Below are positions 46,974 to 57,951 of a DNA stretch of 64,000 nucleotides, piece by piece (position 1 is the first letter of the stretch; each line of letters starts with the position of its first letter). The notes below the pieces were generated by a model that saw only the letters and a list, made by a program, of their open reading frames with translations, did no database searches and had not been told where the DNA came from. Both the position numbers and the translations under genes were made by a program. Source of the stretch: a virus; IMG/VR virus record IMGVR_UViG_3300034107_000314, positions 91,260 through 155,259 of that record; one strand, 5' to 3'.

Positions 46974-48419
46974 ATGCAGATATTTAAAGCAGAGATTAAA
47001 GCTGGAATCGCAGACAAAATACAGAATAACTCAATAGCATTTTGCTCTGAAGTAATTCCATATACGCCTACGGAAACAGATATAAATAACTGTAAATCTA
47101 TTAAAGCTGTTGCTGAAAATAAAAATCAAATGGATTTATATTATATTAAATCTATCCTTGCTAGTGTTGGATGGAATAAAAATGACGATGTTTTTGATCC
47201 AATTGAAACTTGGAAAGCAAAATCAACGCCAGAAGATAAGCAATTTAATTATATGCATGATGAAAAAGATATCATTGGACATATTACTAGTTGCTATGCA
47301 GCTGATGCAGATGGTAATATACTGCCTGATTTTAACGATATGTCGCAAGTGCCTTCTGTTTTTGATATCGTAATAGGATCTGTTTTATATACTAGCTGGT
47401 CTGCCGCAGAATTAAAAAATCGAACCAAAGAAATTATATCCGATATTGAAAATGGTCAGACATGGCACGTTTCAATGGAATGTCTTTTTCCACAATTTGA
47501 TTATGCTCTTATTGATGCTGTTGGATCTACTAAAATAGTAAAAAGAGAAGAATCTTCAGCTTTTTTAACTAAACATTTAAGAGCTTATGGAGGCAAAGGC
47601 GAATATAATGGGTATAAAGTTGGTAGACTTTTACGTAGTTTTTCCTTTTCTGGTGTAGGATTAGTTAAGAAACCTGCAAATCCACGTAGTGTTATTTTAA
47701 ATCACCAAAAATCTATTAATTTTAATGTATCGAAATCCGAGGAGATTATTATGCAAGATGATTTAGAAATTTTAAAAGCTGAACTTGCAGAAGCAAAAAA
47801 GGCTACTGACAAGATGAAAGAAGAAGCTGAAAAGGCTGAAAAAGCAAAAAATGAAATTGATTCAACCGTTGCAGATCTTCAATCTCAACTTTCCCAAGCC
47901 AATGAAACTATTGCTGCTGAAAAAAGCGCAAAAGAAAAGATGGCTGAAGAAATGAAAAAGATGAAAGAAAAAGCTGAAATGAATCAAGACGAATTAGACA
48001 AAATGAAAAAAGAAAAGCAAATGTCAAAGCGCAAAGCTGAATTGTCTGAAGCTGGATTAGATGAGTCTGAAGTTGAAGAAGCTTCTGCTAATTTCGAATC
48101 TTTAGCTGATGATATGTTCGGTACAATCGTTGCTGCCTTAAAGAAAGCTAAAATGGCTGCAAAGCCTAAGCAAACCCCAGCGGAAGCCAAAGAAGGTGAA
48201 AAGCCAACTGGTCCTGATGGCGATAAGGCAAAGAAGAAACCTGCTTTTGCTTCTGAAGAAATTGACAACAATGAAGTAGAAGCTAGTGCATTAGACACCG
48301 CAGTTGCTACAGAAGGTCAAATTCCAATGGTAGATGTAGCAGAGGAAGAATCTTTAAGATCTTTCGCAAGCGATTGGTTCGGTTCAAAAGTTCTTAAATC
48401 AACAGCTAATATTAAGTAA
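46974..48419 (+). CDS. prohead protease fused to scaffold
   Basis: 481 residues from ATG 46974 (GAGGTG upstream; a GTG four codons earlier is possible). Residues 1-240 look like a prohead serine protease: FNYMHDEKDIIGHI supplies a His, TWHVSMECLFP a Ser, and RLLRSFSFSGVGLVKKPANP ends the domain. Residues 260-360 are a Lys/Glu/Ala coiled coil typical of scaffolds. Cleaves scaffold during capsid maturation. Confidence 0.8.
   Translation: MQIFKAEIKAGIADKIQNNSIAFCSEVIPYTPTETDINNCKSIKAVAENKNQMDLYYIKSILASVGWNKNDDVFDPIETWKAKSTPEDKQFNYMHDEKDIIGHITSCYAADADGNILPDFNDMSQVPSVFDIVIGSVLYTSWSAAELKNRTKEIISDIENGQTWHVSMECLFPQFDYALIDAVGSTKIVKREESSAFLTKHLRAYGGKGEYNGYKVGRLLRSFSFSGVGLVKKPANPRSVILNHQKSINFNVSKSEEIIMQDDLEILKAELAEAKKATDKMKEEAEKAEKAKNEIDSTVADLQSQLSQANETIAAEKSAKEKMAEEMKKMKEKAEMNQDELDKMKKEKQMSKRKAELSEAGLDESEVEEASANFESLADDMFGTIVAALKKAKMAAKPKQTPAEAKEGEKPTGPDGDKAKKKPAFASEEIDNNEVEASALDTAVATEGQIPMVDVAEEESLRSFASDWFGSKVLKSTANIK
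47751..48419 (+). CDS. nested scaffold protein from internal start
   Basis: In-frame ATG (MQDDLEILKAELAEAKK) six bases after GAGGAG, exactly at the protease/scaffold border. Would give a 222-residue scaffold, as with lambda C/Nu3. Confidence 0.6.
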   Translation: MQDDLEILKAELAEAKKATDKMKEEAEKAEKAKNEIDSTVADLQSQLSQANETIAAEKSAKEKMAEEMKKMKEKAEMNQDELDKMKKEKQMSKRKAELSEAGLDESEVEEASANFESLADDMFGTIVAALKKAKMAAKPKQTPAEAKEGEKPTGPDGDKAKKKPAFASEEIDNNEVEASALDTAVATEGQIPMVDVAEEESLRSFASDWFGSKVLKSTANIK

Positions 48420-48437
48420 TTAAAGGAGCTTATTAAA

Positions 48438-48917
48438 ATGGCTTTAAAATCAGATCGTTACGAGTTTCAAACAGATGTTAGTTTCTTCATGAATGAAGTC
48501 GCTGAAAGAGGTGGAGTTGTTACTTTGGCATCCACCAGCACACCTTCTGGATCAGCTATGGATTCTTCAGTTAACGTAGTTACCTATGTTGCTAATCCAT
48601 CAGGCAAAGTCCCAATCGGTATTCTTTTAAATGACATGGTTAATCTTGATCTCACACGCCAGCACATCAACTGGCACAAAGATGAGATTCAAAAGGGTGG
48701 TAAAGTTACGATTCTTCGTAAAGGTTATGTCGTTACCAATAGGATTTCAGGCACAGGCACACCAGTTGCTGGCGATGCTGCTTACGTTGCCGATAGTGGT
48801 CTTATTTCGACATCAACAAGAGGCGTTGCTTTAGACGCTGGAGCTGTTAAAATTGGTCGTTTCTTGACAGCTAAAGATTCTGATGGTTACGCTAAAGTTG
48901 AAATCAACCTTCCATAA
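48438..48917 (+). CDS. capsid decoration/stabilisation protein
   Basis: 159 residues, Gly/Val/Thr-rich beta protein, placed between scaffold and capsid genes. GKVPIGILLNDMV and KVTILRKGYVVTNR fit head-decoration-like beta folds. AAGGAG before the start. Codon use shifts towards C-ending codons, as in the capsid gene. Confidence 0.68.
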   Translation: MALKSDRYEFQTDVSFFMNEVAERGGVVTLASTSTPSGSAMDSSVNVVTYVANPSGKVPIGILLNDMVNLDLTRQHINWHKDEIQKGGKVTILRKGYVVTNRISGTGTPVAGDAAYVADSGLISTSTRGVALDAGAVKIGRFLTAKDSDGYAKVEINLP

Positions 48918-48947
48918 TTATAAATAAAAGAAATAGGAGAATATCGA

Positions 48948-49949
48948 ATGTTAACAAGACCAAGTAATGAGTTTATTCAGTTGTTGTCTCGTTCAGGTAG
49001 CTCAGATAAATCTGTAGCACTTGACGCGCAAAGAGAAATCGCCAAAGCTTTGGAACTTCCATTGCGTAAAGGCATCATGTTTGGTGATGTAGTCACCGGC
49101 ATTTTCGAGAAGATGGTTATTGAGCCGGGTTCACAACCTGAATTCCCTCTTGACCTTCTTGCTCCCGGTACAGAGCGCGATTACACCGCTTATACCAATC
49201 CGGGCCACGGCCGTATTCCTGAGAAGCACGTTGAAGGCGATTACGTCATGGTTAACACCTACGGCATCACCAACAGCATTGACTTCTTACTCCGTTACGC
49301 CAGAGAAGCTCGTTGGGACATCGTAGCTCGCGCTATGCAAGTTCTTGAAGCTGGTTTCGTTAAGAAGATTAACGACGATGGCTGGCACACAATCCTTGCT
49401 GCTGCTGTTGACCGCAACATTCTCGTCTACGATGGCGATGCTGCTGCTGGCCAATTCACCAAGAGATTGATTTCTCTATGTAAGACTGTTATGCGTAGAA
49501 ACGGTGGCGGTAACACAGTTACAGCTACTGGTCGTTTGACAGATCTTTATCTTTCACCTGAAGCCTTGGAAGATATCCGTAACTGGGGTATCGATCAACT
49601 TGACGAAGTTTCTCGTAGAGAAGTTTATCAAGCTGCTAGCGATGGCGCTCCATTGACAAGAATCTTCGGCGTTAACTTGACCGATCTTTTCGAGTTGGGT
49701 GATGGTCAAGAATATCAAACATTCTTCACAAGTGATCTTTCTGGATCTCTTGGACCAAACTCTGATGTTGAACTTATCGTTGGCTTGGACCTCAATGCTA
49801 AAGATAGCTTTGTTATGCCAGTCAAGAGAGAAGTTGAAATCTTCGAAGACGAAGGTCTTCACAGACAACAACGTCAAGGTTATTATGGATGGGCTGAACT
49901 TGGTTTCGGCGTTCTTGATAATCGTCGTGTTCTTGCAGCTAGCTTCTAA
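48948..49949 (+). CDS. major capsid protein (HK97 fold)
   Basis: 333 residues following protease, scaffold and decoration genes. YTNPGHGRIPEKHVEGDYVM (E-loop/P-domain region), DILRN-like PEALEDIRNWGIDQL and a C-terminal GWAELGFGVLDNRRV fit HK97-type capsids. Strong bias to C-ending codons signals high expression. Followed by a terminator. Confidence 0.88.
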   Translation: MLTRPSNEFIQLLSRSGSSDKSVALDAQREIAKALELPLRKGIMFGDVVTGIFEKMVIEPGSQPEFPLDLLAPGTERDYTAYTNPGHGRIPEKHVEGDYVMVNTYGITNSIDFLLRYAREARWDIVARAMQVLEAGFVKKINDDGWHTILAAAVDRNILVYDGDAAAGQFTKRLISLCKTVMRRNGGGNTVTATGRLTDLYLSPEALEDIRNWGIDQLDEVSRREVYQAASDGAPLTRIFGVNLTDLFELGDGQEYQTFFTSDLSGSLGPNSDVELIVGLDLNAKDSFVMPVKREVEIFEDEGLHRQQRQGYYGWAELGFGVLDNRRVLAASF

Positions 49950-49974
49950 TTTAAAGTTAGTAAATATTAAAAAT

Positions 49975-50003
49975 AAGGGTGGACTTTTGTCTGCCCTTTT
50001 TTT
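49975..50003 (+). terminator. rho-independent terminator after the capsid gene
   Basis: AAGGGTGGAC/GTCTGCCCTT, 10 pairs, loop TTTT, then T7. Confidence 0.9.
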
Positions 50004-50004
50004 A

Positions 50005-50017
50005 TTATGTGTATATA
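50005..50017 (+). promoter_or_regulatory. candidate late promoter 4
   Basis: TTATGTGTATATA directly after the terminator and before the fibre block. Confidence 0.55.
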
Positions 50018-50051
50018 TGAATGATATTTACATTTTTTGTGGAGGAATAAA

Positions 50052-50483
50052 ATGAGCGCACTTAGTACTTATCTTGAGTCTGGATTATTAAAACATATTT
50101 TTCTTGGCGTAGCTATGCCAGCAGAATTTGATACTGTTTATGTAGGATTAGTTAAAAATTTTGACTCTGGAAAACTTGAAGGAAGCGATTTTACAGATGA
50201 GCCAGCAATAGGCGACAGTTATGGTAGAATAGCAGTGCCTTCAAATACTAGCAGTTGGTCTAATCCATATATTTCTGGTACTGCGATGGCTATTAATAAT
50301 GTATCGGGTTTTCAGTTTAAACAAGCTCAAGTAGATCTTGGATTTATATCTGGCGTATTTATAGCAAATGCTAGTACCGGAGGCAAAGTATTACTATATG
50401 GAAGATTGACTAATGGAAGAGAGGTCAATGAAGGAAACCAGTTTGTTTTTTCTTCTGGAGCTTTAAAAATTACATTTAATTAA
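50052..50483 (+). CDS. virion structural protein, 143 aa
   Basis: MSALSTYLESGLLKHIFLG and FDTVYVGLVKNFDSG match a common phage structural family whose role is unclear. GGAGG precedes ATG 50052. First gene of the fibre block. Confidence 0.62.
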   Translation: MSALSTYLESGLLKHIFLGVAMPAEFDTVYVGLVKNFDSGKLEGSDFTDEPAIGDSYGRIAVPSNTSSWSNPYISGTAMAINNVSGFQFKQAQVDLGFISGVFIANASTGGKVLLYGRLTNGREVNEGNQFVFSSGALKITFN

Positions 50484-50501
50484 ATCTATCAAGGATAAGA
50501 A

Positions 50502-53500
50502 ATGCCAATCATCCAAAGGAATCAGCTTGTACTTAGCAATCTCGTATACACTACAGGGAATTATATAAATCCTAACTGGATTGTTTCTTTATCTCCATAT
50601 AAGGTTGGAAATACAGTAGCGCAATGGAATGCTAATAAGCTACAGGGCTATCCAATTTATACAGGAGTGCCTATAAGTGGCAACACTTTATCTTGGAACG
50701 AAGCTAGTGGATATTGGATGTCTTCAGGAATCCCCATACCCGTGGGTGGACTTGAAGGTCAGATTATTTCTAAGGCTACTGACACTGATTATGATATCCA
50801 GTGGGTTGATAACTATGCCCCAGACGTTAGAATAGTCTGTAAAAATGATTCAGGGGCTAATATCCTTCGCGGTCAAGCTGTAATGGCAGTGGATGCAGTT
50901 GGAGATAGAATTAGAATTGCAAAATCTGTTGCAAATGGATCTGTAGATCCTAAATATATGTTAGGCGTAGCTTTTGAAAATATAAACGATGGAGCTGAAG
51001 GGTATGTGACACTCCTTGGCGAAATTAAAAACATAAGTACTAATTCATATATAGTTGGTACAGTTTTATGGCTAGACCCAGCAACTCCCGGAGGATTCAC
51101 TTCTACTGAGCCAGCCCCACCAAACCTTAGAATGTCCATAGCTATAGTGACAAGATCTCAGGCTAGCACAGGTCGTATTTTCGTTCGCATGTGGACACAA
51201 CAACCATCACTTCATGAGCTTTTTGACACTGCTATTTCTAGTCCACAGAACGGAGATACTTTAGTATATCATTCTGGTTCAGGCGTATGGTATAACTCTA
51301 TTGTTGCTGGCCAGATTGGAGCTACTGGAAGTACAGGCGCTACTGGTGTAGCTGGTAATCAAGGTGCTACTGGAAGTACAGGTGCTACTGGTGTAACTGG
51401 TAATCAGGGTGCTACTGGAAGTACAGGTGCTACTGGCGTAACTGGTGGAACTGGAGCTACTGGGGTAACTGGTAATCAAGGTGCTACTGGAAGTACAGGT
51501 GCTACTGGCGTAACTGGTAATCAAGGCGCTACTGGAAGTACGGGTGCTATTGGCGTAACTGGTGGAACTGGAGCTACTGGCGTAACTGGTAATCAAGGTG
51601 CTACTGGGAGTACAGGTGCTACTGGCGTAACTGGTAATCAGGGTGCTACTGGAAGTACAGGTGCTACTGGCGTAACTGGTGGAACTGGAGCTACTGGCGT
51701 AACTGGTAATCAGGGCGCTACTGGAAGTACAGGCGCTACCGGAGTAACTGGTAATCAAGGTGCTACTGGAAGTACAGGTGCTACTGGCGTAACTGGTAAT
51801 CAGGGTGCTACTGGAAGTACAGGTGCTACTGGCGTAACTGGTGGAACTGGAGCTACTGGCGTAACTGGTAATCAGGGCGCTACTGGAAGTACAGGCGCTA
51901 CCGGAGTAACTGGTAATCAAGGTGCTACTGGAAGTACAGGTGCTACTGGCGTAACTGGTGGAACTGGAGCTACTGGCCCCGGAACTATTATTTCAGGTAC
52001 AGGAAACTACATCCCAATTTATAGCGGCAATACAGTAACTTTGCAACCCCAAGGTATTGCGTATATCGACACTGGAAATTTAAGATTCGGTATAAATAGA
52101 GGAGCGTTTCCAACTGGAACTCTTGATATTTCTACCTCTTCAGCTTCTACTAAAGGATTAATTGTTCGCGGATCAACTTCACAGACTGCTAATATTTTAG
52201 AATTACAGGATGTAAATGCAAATATAGGATTTGCAGTATCTCCAGTGGGAATTGCATATCAAAATCTTAATGAGTGTGTTATCTTTGGCAATGGAATGTC
52301 AGCAACTGGCAATAGACAATACAATGTTGTTGTTGGACACAGACAAACGGTTGCTCCTGTTGGTGCAGAATCTGTTGTTGGCACTGGTAATATTGAAATT
52401 GGATGGAGAGCATTCGCTTATGGTCCAGTTGTAGGAAAATTTAATACATTGATTGGACACGATGTATCAAATAACTATTCGTATAATGCCAATACCAATG
52501 GATCTTCTGGAAACTTCTCTTATAATGTTGTAATAGGAAATCATGCAAATTATAGATATCAAGACCCTGCTAGAATAGGAAATGTATTTATCGGTGGATC
52601 GCCAAATAATAATGGAGTTGGATCTTGGGGGTCTGGATCTTACAATATTGCTATTGGACAGGCCATGCAGTCAAACGGAGTGATTGGACATTTTGGTAGT
52701 AATTCTATTGAAATATGTACAATAACATCAAATAATATGTTGAGATACGGTGGAGCTTCTACTGTTGTACTTTCTAATAAATTAAATATTGAATCTACTA
52801 TAGTTGGCGACACAAATACAAAAAGAATATATATTGGTAATTCCAATACCAGTGGAACCTTATCTCCAAATTCAACTCTACAAATAGTTCCTAAAAATGC
52901 AACAGATAAAGTATTAATAGTACAAGCTACAACCGCACAAACCGCTAATTTATTTGAAGTTCAAAATTCTACTAGTAATGCATTAATGTATATTGACGCA
53001 TATGGAAATCAGTCTGGAATTTCAGCTAGCTATCCAAGTGGAGTTACTCTTTCTAGTGGAATTCCAACCGTTACAACTAGTAAAATTTATGCAAGTGGTA
53101 CAACTTTATACTGGAATGGAGTTGCGGTAACTAGCGCTGGAGCTACTGGAAGTACCGGAGCTACTGGCGTAACTGGTAATCAAGGTGCTACCGGAAGTAC
53201 AGGCGCTACCGGAGTAACTGGTAATCAAGGTGCTACTGGAAGTACAGGTGCTACTGGTGTAACTGGTGGAACTGGAGCTACTGGGGTAACTGGTAATCAA
53301 GGTGCTACTGGTAGCACTGGAGCAACTGGTGTAACTGGTAATCAGGGCGCTACTGGAAGTACAGGAGCGACTGGTGTAACTGGTGGAACTGGAGCCACTG
53401 GTGTAACTGGTAATCAAGGTGCTACTGGAAGTACGGGTGCTACTGGTGTAACTGGTAATCAAGGAGCTACCGGAAGTACAGGTGCAACTGGCGTAACTGG

Positions 53501-55928
53501 TGTTACAGGTAGTACAGGTGCAACTGGTTTAAGGGGTGCTACTGGAAGTACAGGAGCAACTGGTGTAACTGGTAATCAGGGCGCTACTGGAAGTACAGGC
53601 GCTACTGGCGTAACTGGTAATCAAGGCGCTACTGGAAGTACGGGTGCTACTGGTATAACTGGTAATCAAGGTGCTACTGGAAGTACGGGTGCTACTGGCG
53701 TAACTGGTAATCAAGGTGCTACTGGAAGTACAGGCGCTACTGGCGTAACTGGCAATCAGGGTTCTACTGGTATAACTGGTAATCAAGGTGCTACTGGAAG
53801 TACAGGAGCAACTGGTGTAACTGGTAATCAAGGTGCTACTGGAAGTACAGGCGCTACTGGCGTAACTGGTAATCAAGGTGCTACTGGAAGTACAGGCGCT
53901 ACTGGCGTAACTGGTAATCAAGGTGCTACTGGAAGTACGGGTGCTACTGGCGTAACTGGTAATCAAGGAGCTACCGGAAGTACAGGCGCAACTGGCGTAA
54001 CTGGTGTTACAGGCAGCACAGGTGCGACTGGTTTAAGAGGTGCTACTGGAAGTACAGGCGCTACTGGCGTAACTGGCAATCAGGGTTCTACTGGTGTAAC
54101 TGGTAATCAAGGTGCTACTGGAAGTACAGGAGCAACTGGTGTAACTGGTAATCAAGGTGCTACTGGAAGTACAGGAGCAACTGGTGTAACTGGTAATCAG
54201 GGCGCTACTGGAAGTACAGGTGCTACAGGTTTAACTGGAGCAACTGGCCCCGGAACTATTATCTCCGGCACAGGAAACTACATCCCAATCTATAGTGGCA
54301 ATACAGTAACGATCATGCCACAGAATGTAGCATACATTGATACTACCAACAGAAGGCTTGGGATAAATAACCCTTCGCCTTTAGCGTCAATCGATATTAT
54401 AAATCAATCCAATACTACAATAGGAACAATAATAAAAGCAGCAGCTTCTCAATCCGCTGATCTATTAGAAATTCAAAACTCGTCATCTATTCCTTTATTT
54501 ACTGTAAATTCTGCTGGCAGAGTTGGGATCGGATCAGGTTCACAAATTCCAACCGGAACTCTAGATATTACCTCTATGTCTACAACTACAGTTGGACAAA
54601 TAACAAGATCAATCCCCGGCCAAACTGCTAATATAGCAGAATTTAGAGATAGTAATGGCAATGGCGTGCTTTCGATTGATAGTTTAGGAAGAGTCAGTCA
54701 AGTAATTAGTGGAGTTACTGGTGGAGCAGGATTTCAAAGTACTGCCTTTGGATACAATGCTATGGCAAATGCAACTAGCGCCGCTGCGTTAAATACATTT
54801 TTTGGGTATAGCCCTTCGGTGGCAGCGTTATCTGGAACTAGAAATACATGCGTGGGATATACCGCTGGATCAGCTCTTACTGCCGGAGGCTTTAATGTAT
54901 TAATAGGATTTGCTCCGGGTTCAATATCAACTGGAAGTAGAAATGTTTTAATTGGGTATCACGCCAATATAGGCAATCTATCTGATACAATTGCTATAGG
55001 AGATCAAGCATTAGCTAATACAACCGGAGCTGGAAATCTTGCTATTGGAAGTGTTGCATTGGCGAGTAATGTGTCTGGAATTGACAATACAGCGGTTGGT
55101 ACAGACGCTGGAAGAGCTGGTGGCTCATACGTTATCGCTAATGCTTATTTTGGTAGAACTGTTGGATATTTTAATAATGGTAGTTATAATACAGCAGTTG
55201 GAAGTAGAGCTTTAGGTGGAAATCAAGGCGGCACAGCAGACAGCAATCAAAACACTGCAATTGGTTATTTCTCAATGGCTGCTGAAAGATCTGGTAATTT
55301 CAACACTGCTGTAGGATATAATACACTTGGAGCTGTATTTTCAGGTCCATACAATACTGTTATTGGACATAACGCAACTCTTGGAAGTAATTATTTATCT
55401 GGGTGCATTATCGTTGGAGCGGCAGCTACGGCTAACCAAAACAATCAATTAGTAATTGGCTCTACGTCAATTAAAGTTGGCAAATCAGATAATACTGGCG
55501 AACAAGCTGTGTCGCTCACTGCTCCTAGTGGAGTGTCTAGACTGTTAGAGTCCAGAATTAATGGAACTATTTATAATATACCATTACTACCATCTGGCGC
55601 AACTAATCTTGCGGCAACAGTAGTCACTCCTCCTATCATAACTTCTACTGGCGGATTAACATTAACTAATTCACATAATGGATATATAATTGAACAGACT
55701 GGCGTAGTTGCGTCTGGAACATTTACTATAGGCAGCACTGCTGAAATTACTATTCCCGGCTGGAACTGCATGATTGTTAATATTGGTAGTGGTGCTATAG
55801 TTGCAAGCGGAACAGGTAATACTATGAGGTCTCCGGGCTATCTTAATAGATCCCGAACTCAATTCTCATCAATTAGTATCTATCGTCGTGCAGCTGGAGA
55901 TTATGTACTTGGGGGTGACTTAGCATGA
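50502..55928 (+). CDS. collagen-like giant tail/capsid fibre
   Basis: 1808 residues. Residues 1-260 are a non-repeat head. Two long Gly-x-y zones follow (codons near 51318-51985 and 53136-54250) built from units [15 protein letters not shown] and GGT. Between and after them are beta-solenoid-like strings such as [22 protein letters not shown] and NIAIGQAM, as in trimeric adhesins. The C-terminal 100 residues form a compact beta domain. Likely trimeric virion fibre for surface binding. Codon-level repeats favour length change by recombination. Confidence 0.85.
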   Translation: MPIIQRNQLVLSNLVYTTGNYINPNWIVSLSPYKVGNTVAQWNANKLQGYPIYTGVPISGNTLSWNEASGYWMSSGIPIPVGGLEGQIISKATDTDYDIQWVDNYAPDVRIVCKNDSGANILRGQAVMAVDAVGDRIRIAKSVANGSVDPKYMLGVAFENINDGAEGYVTLLGEIKNISTNSYIVGTVLWLDPATPGGFTSTEPAPPNLRMSIAIVTRSQASTGRIFVRMWTQQPSLHELFDTAISSPQNGDTLVYHSGSGVWYNSIVAGQIGATGSTGATGVAGNQGATGSTGATGVTGNQGATGSTGATGVTGGTGATGVTGNQGATGSTGATGVTGNQGATGSTGAIGVTGGTGATGVTGNQGATGSTGATGVTGNQGATGSTGATGVTGGTGATGVTGNQGATGSTGATGVTGNQGATGSTGATGVTGNQGATGSTGATGVTGGTGATGVTGNQGATGSTGATGVTGNQGATGSTGATGVTGGTGATGPGTIISGTGNYIPIYSGNTVTLQPQGIAYIDTGNLRFGINRGAFPTGTLDISTSSASTKGLIVRGSTSQTANILELQDVNANIGFAVSPVGIAYQNLNECVIFGNGMSATGNRQYNVVVGHRQTVAPVGAESVVGTGNIEIGWRAFAYGPVVGKFNTLIGHDVSNNYSYNANTNGSSGNFSYNVVIGNHANYRYQDPARIGNVFIGGSPNNNGVGSWGSGSYNIAIGQAMQSNGVIGHFGSNSIEICTITSNNMLRYGGASTVVLSNKLNIESTIVGDTNTKRIYIGNSNTSGTLSPNSTLQIVPKNATDKVLIVQATTAQTANLFEVQNSTSNALMYIDAYGNQSGISASYPSGVTLSSGIPTVTTSKIYASGTTLYWNGVAVTSAGATGSTGATGVTGNQGATGSTGATGVTGNQGATGSTGATGVTGGTGATGVTGNQGATGSTGATGVTGNQGATGSTGATGVTGGTGATGVTGNQGATGSTGATGVTGNQGATGSTGATGVTGVTGSTGATGLRGATGSTGATGVTGNQGATGSTGATGVTGNQGATGSTGATGITGNQGATGSTGATGVTGNQGATGSTGATGVTGNQGSTGITGNQGATGSTGATGVTGNQGATGSTGATGVTGNQGATGSTGATGVTGNQGATGSTGATGVTGNQGATGSTGATGVTGVTGSTGATGLRGATGSTGATGVTGNQGSTGVTGNQGATGSTGATGVTGNQGATGSTGATGVTGNQGATGSTGATGLTGATGPGTIISGTGNYIPIYSGNTVTIMPQNVAYIDTTNRRLGINNPSPLASIDIINQSNTTIGTIIKAAASQSADLLEIQNSSSIPLFTVNSAGRVGIGSGSQIPTGTLDITSMSTTTVGQITRSIPGQTANIAEFRDSNGNGVLSIDSLGRVSQVISGVTGGAGFQSTAFGYNAMANATSAAALNTFFGYSPSVAALSGTRNTCVGYTAGSALTAGGFNVLIGFAPGSISTGSRNVLIGYHANIGNLSDTIAIGDQALANTTGAGNLAIGSVALASNVSGIDNTAVGTDAGRAGGSYVIANAYFGRTVGYFNNGSYNTAVGSRALGGNQGGTADSNQNTAIGYFSMAAERSGNFNTAVGYNTLGAVFSGPYNTVIGHNATLGSNYLSGCIIVGAAATANQNNQLVIGSTSIKVGKSDNTGEQAVSLTAPSGVSRLLESRINGTIYNIPLLPSGATNLAATVVTPPIITSTGGLTLTNSHNGYIIEQTGVVASGTFTIGSTAEITIPGWNCMIVNIGSGAIVASGTGNTMRSPGYLNRSRTQFSSISIYRRAAGDYVLGGDLA
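51318..51985 (+). repeat. collagen-like coding repeat, block 1
   Basis: About 45-bp unit GCTACTGGAAGTACAGGTGC and relatives, repeated through the block, with third-base variation. Confidence 0.9.
53136..54250 (+). repeat. collagen-like coding repeat, block 2
   Basis: Same units as block 1, longer; includes inserts [20 protein letters not shown] and GNQGSTG. Confidence 0.9.
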
Positions 55929-56617
55929 GTTTTTCTATTCCAACACTAAGAGCATATAGAATTACTACGGGCGGTATAGCCCCAGCAGCTCCAACTTTTA
56001 GCGTTGGAGTGTCATGTAACGGATCTTCTAGTGTACTGAATGGGTTTTTTAGCACTGCAACTGCTGGATCTTCTTTAGTATATACCATAGATGGAAGCAC
56101 TCCTGTTTACGGATCTAACGGAACTATAATTCCATGTGCAACTGGTTATTTTGTTACTACAACTCCTACATCATGTGAACAACAAAATATTGGCGCTGCC
56201 ATATGTCCTTCTGTAACAACAATCAAAGCTATTGCATATTTAAGTGGACAATCAAGTAGTGTAGCTACTACGACAGCATGTAGAACTTGTCCGGGTAGTT
56301 TAACAGCTCCGACTATAACGTCAACGTGTCCATTGGGTGGAGGAATGGGATGTAACGGGGGGCAAATTTCATTTACAATATCTGGTGGTGGAGGAGGATG
56401 CTCAGTTCTTCGGTATACAATTGCAGAAGGATCTCCTCCTGCTGATCCAACAATAAGTAGCAATAGCGCAACAGCAGGAGCTGCGTTTATTTATTACGGA
56501 ACAACTCCAGCTACTTTTCCTCCGGTGCAAGTATACATAAAAGCAGCATGGTTTGATCCAAGCTGCAGTTTAGTTTCGACCATTACATCCGCTAGCAATG
56601 GATATGTTTATCCTTAA
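55925..56617 (+). CDS. Cys-rich surface protein with chitobiase-like domains
   Basis: 230 residues. [18 protein letters not shown] and [18 protein letters not shown] are two copies of the YTxDGSxP motif of chitobiase/hexosaminidase C-terminal (CHB_HEX) domains. Cys pairs suggest disulfides. Overlaps the fibre stop by four bases. Accessory fibre or surface protein (inference). Confidence 0.62.
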   Translation: MSFSIPTLRAYRITTGGIAPAAPTFSVGVSCNGSSSVLNGFFSTATAGSSLVYTIDGSTPVYGSNGTIIPCATGYFVTTTPTSCEQQNIGAAICPSVTTIKAIAYLSGQSSSVATTTACRTCPGSLTAPTITSTCPLGGGMGCNGGQISFTISGGGGGCSVLRYTIAEGSPPADPTISSNSATAGAAFIYYGTTPATFPPVQVYIKAAWFDPSCSLVSTITSASNGYVYP

Positions 56618-56634
56618 TTAAAAAGGCGAAGCTC

Positions 56635-57951
56635 ATGGGAACCTCATACAATCCTAAAATAGTAACAGACGGACTAGTTCTTAATTTAGATCCTGCTAAT
56701 GTTAAAAGTTATCCGGCTAATCAAGACCCTTTTGTAAATAATGTAAGTTTAATGCTTGATGGAGAAAGCTTAGTTGACCAAAGTGCAAACGCAAGAACTT
56801 TCACTGCTTCTGTAGGTGCATCAGTTAGCACAGCAAATAAAAAATTTGGAAATTCTAGTATATACTGCACTGGAAGCACTAGTTATATCTATAATAGTTC
56901 ATTTAATAGCTCTTTTAGTGGCGATTTTACAATTGAATTTTGGGCATATCATAATTCTTTTGGATCTAGCAATGCTTTAATTGTCATAGGAAATGAATCA
57001 AGCGGAAGACATGTAATGTTTATAAATAGTAGTGGAAAAGTTGCAGTTGATTTATATTTTACTGGCACTATAGGAACTTTTAATACCACTATATCAACTG
57101 GAACTTGGAATCACTATGTATTAACAAGAAGTGGTACAACAGTAAAATTATTTGTAAATGGAACTTTAGATTCTACTACTGTATCAGTGTCTGGTACTTT
57201 TGGTAATGGTAATGGAGTTTATATTGGAGCAGTTTCCAGCGCCGTAAACGGAAGCAATGCATATTTTGATGACATAAGAATAACTTCGGGAATTTCAAGA
57301 TATACAGCAAGTTTCACGCCCCCAACCACTCCACTTTCTTTACCCGGAAGGTTAACTGACTTAACTAAAAATAAATTAAACACAACCTTAATTAGTGGTC
57401 CAACGTATAGTGGTGGAAGTCTAGTATTTGATGGAAGCACTCAATATATAAATGTAGGATCTAATTCTAATTTAATTTTAGGAACAAATAATTTCGCATT
57501 AGAGTTATGGTTCAAGCCAATAGCAAGATTGCAATCATATCCCTTTTTACTTCATAATCAAGTTGGAGGAGGCGGGTTCACTACAAATTGCTGGCAAATT
57601 AACGACAGACACGCCAACAATCCTACGTTAGTTACCTTCTGGAATTATAATTATAACGCTGGATCTTCTGCAATGCTAGCTAGCACTTCAATAGCTAATG
57701 GTAATTGGTATCATCTTGTAATAACTAGAATTGGAAATTTATTTTCAATGTATTTAAATTCTACTTTGCAATCAAGTGTAACATCCTCTATTAGTATGGA
57801 TAATGGCGTTGCTAAGAATTATGGATTCAATACAACCGGAGGGGGTGGATTTAATGGAAACGCATCATCAATTAAAATATATAATAATAAAGGGCTAACT
57901 GCCGCTGAAGTGTTTCAAAATTACAACGCTACAAAAGGAAGGTTTGTATGA
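56635..57951 (+). CDS. LamG/concanavalin-like fibre protein 1
   Basis: 438 residues. Starts SYNPKIVTDGLVLNLDPANV, then two jelly-roll units: DFTIEFWAYHNSF...TWNHYVLTRSGTTVKLFVNG and NFALELWFKP...WYHLVITRIG. These are the strands of LamG/concanavalin-A-like lectin folds, which bind glycans. First of three tandem paralogues. Confidence 0.85.
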   Translation: MGTSYNPKIVTDGLVLNLDPANVKSYPANQDPFVNNVSLMLDGESLVDQSANARTFTASVGASVSTANKKFGNSSIYCTGSTSYIYNSSFNSSFSGDFTIEFWAYHNSFGSSNALIVIGNESSGRHVMFINSSGKVAVDLYFTGTIGTFNTTISTGTWNHYVLTRSGTTVKLFVNGTLDSTTVSVSGTFGNGNGVYIGAVSSAVNGSNAYFDDIRITSGISRYTASFTPPTTPLSLPGRLTDLTKNKLNTTLISGPTYSGGSLVFDGSTQYINVGSNSNLILGTNNFALELWFKPIARLQSYPFLLHNQVGGGGFTTNCWQINDRHANNPTLVTFWNYNYNAGSSAMLASTSIANGNWYHLVITRIGNLFSMYLNSTLQSSVTSSISMDNGVAKNYGFNTTGGGGFNGNASSIKIYNNKGLTAAEVFQNYNATKGRFV

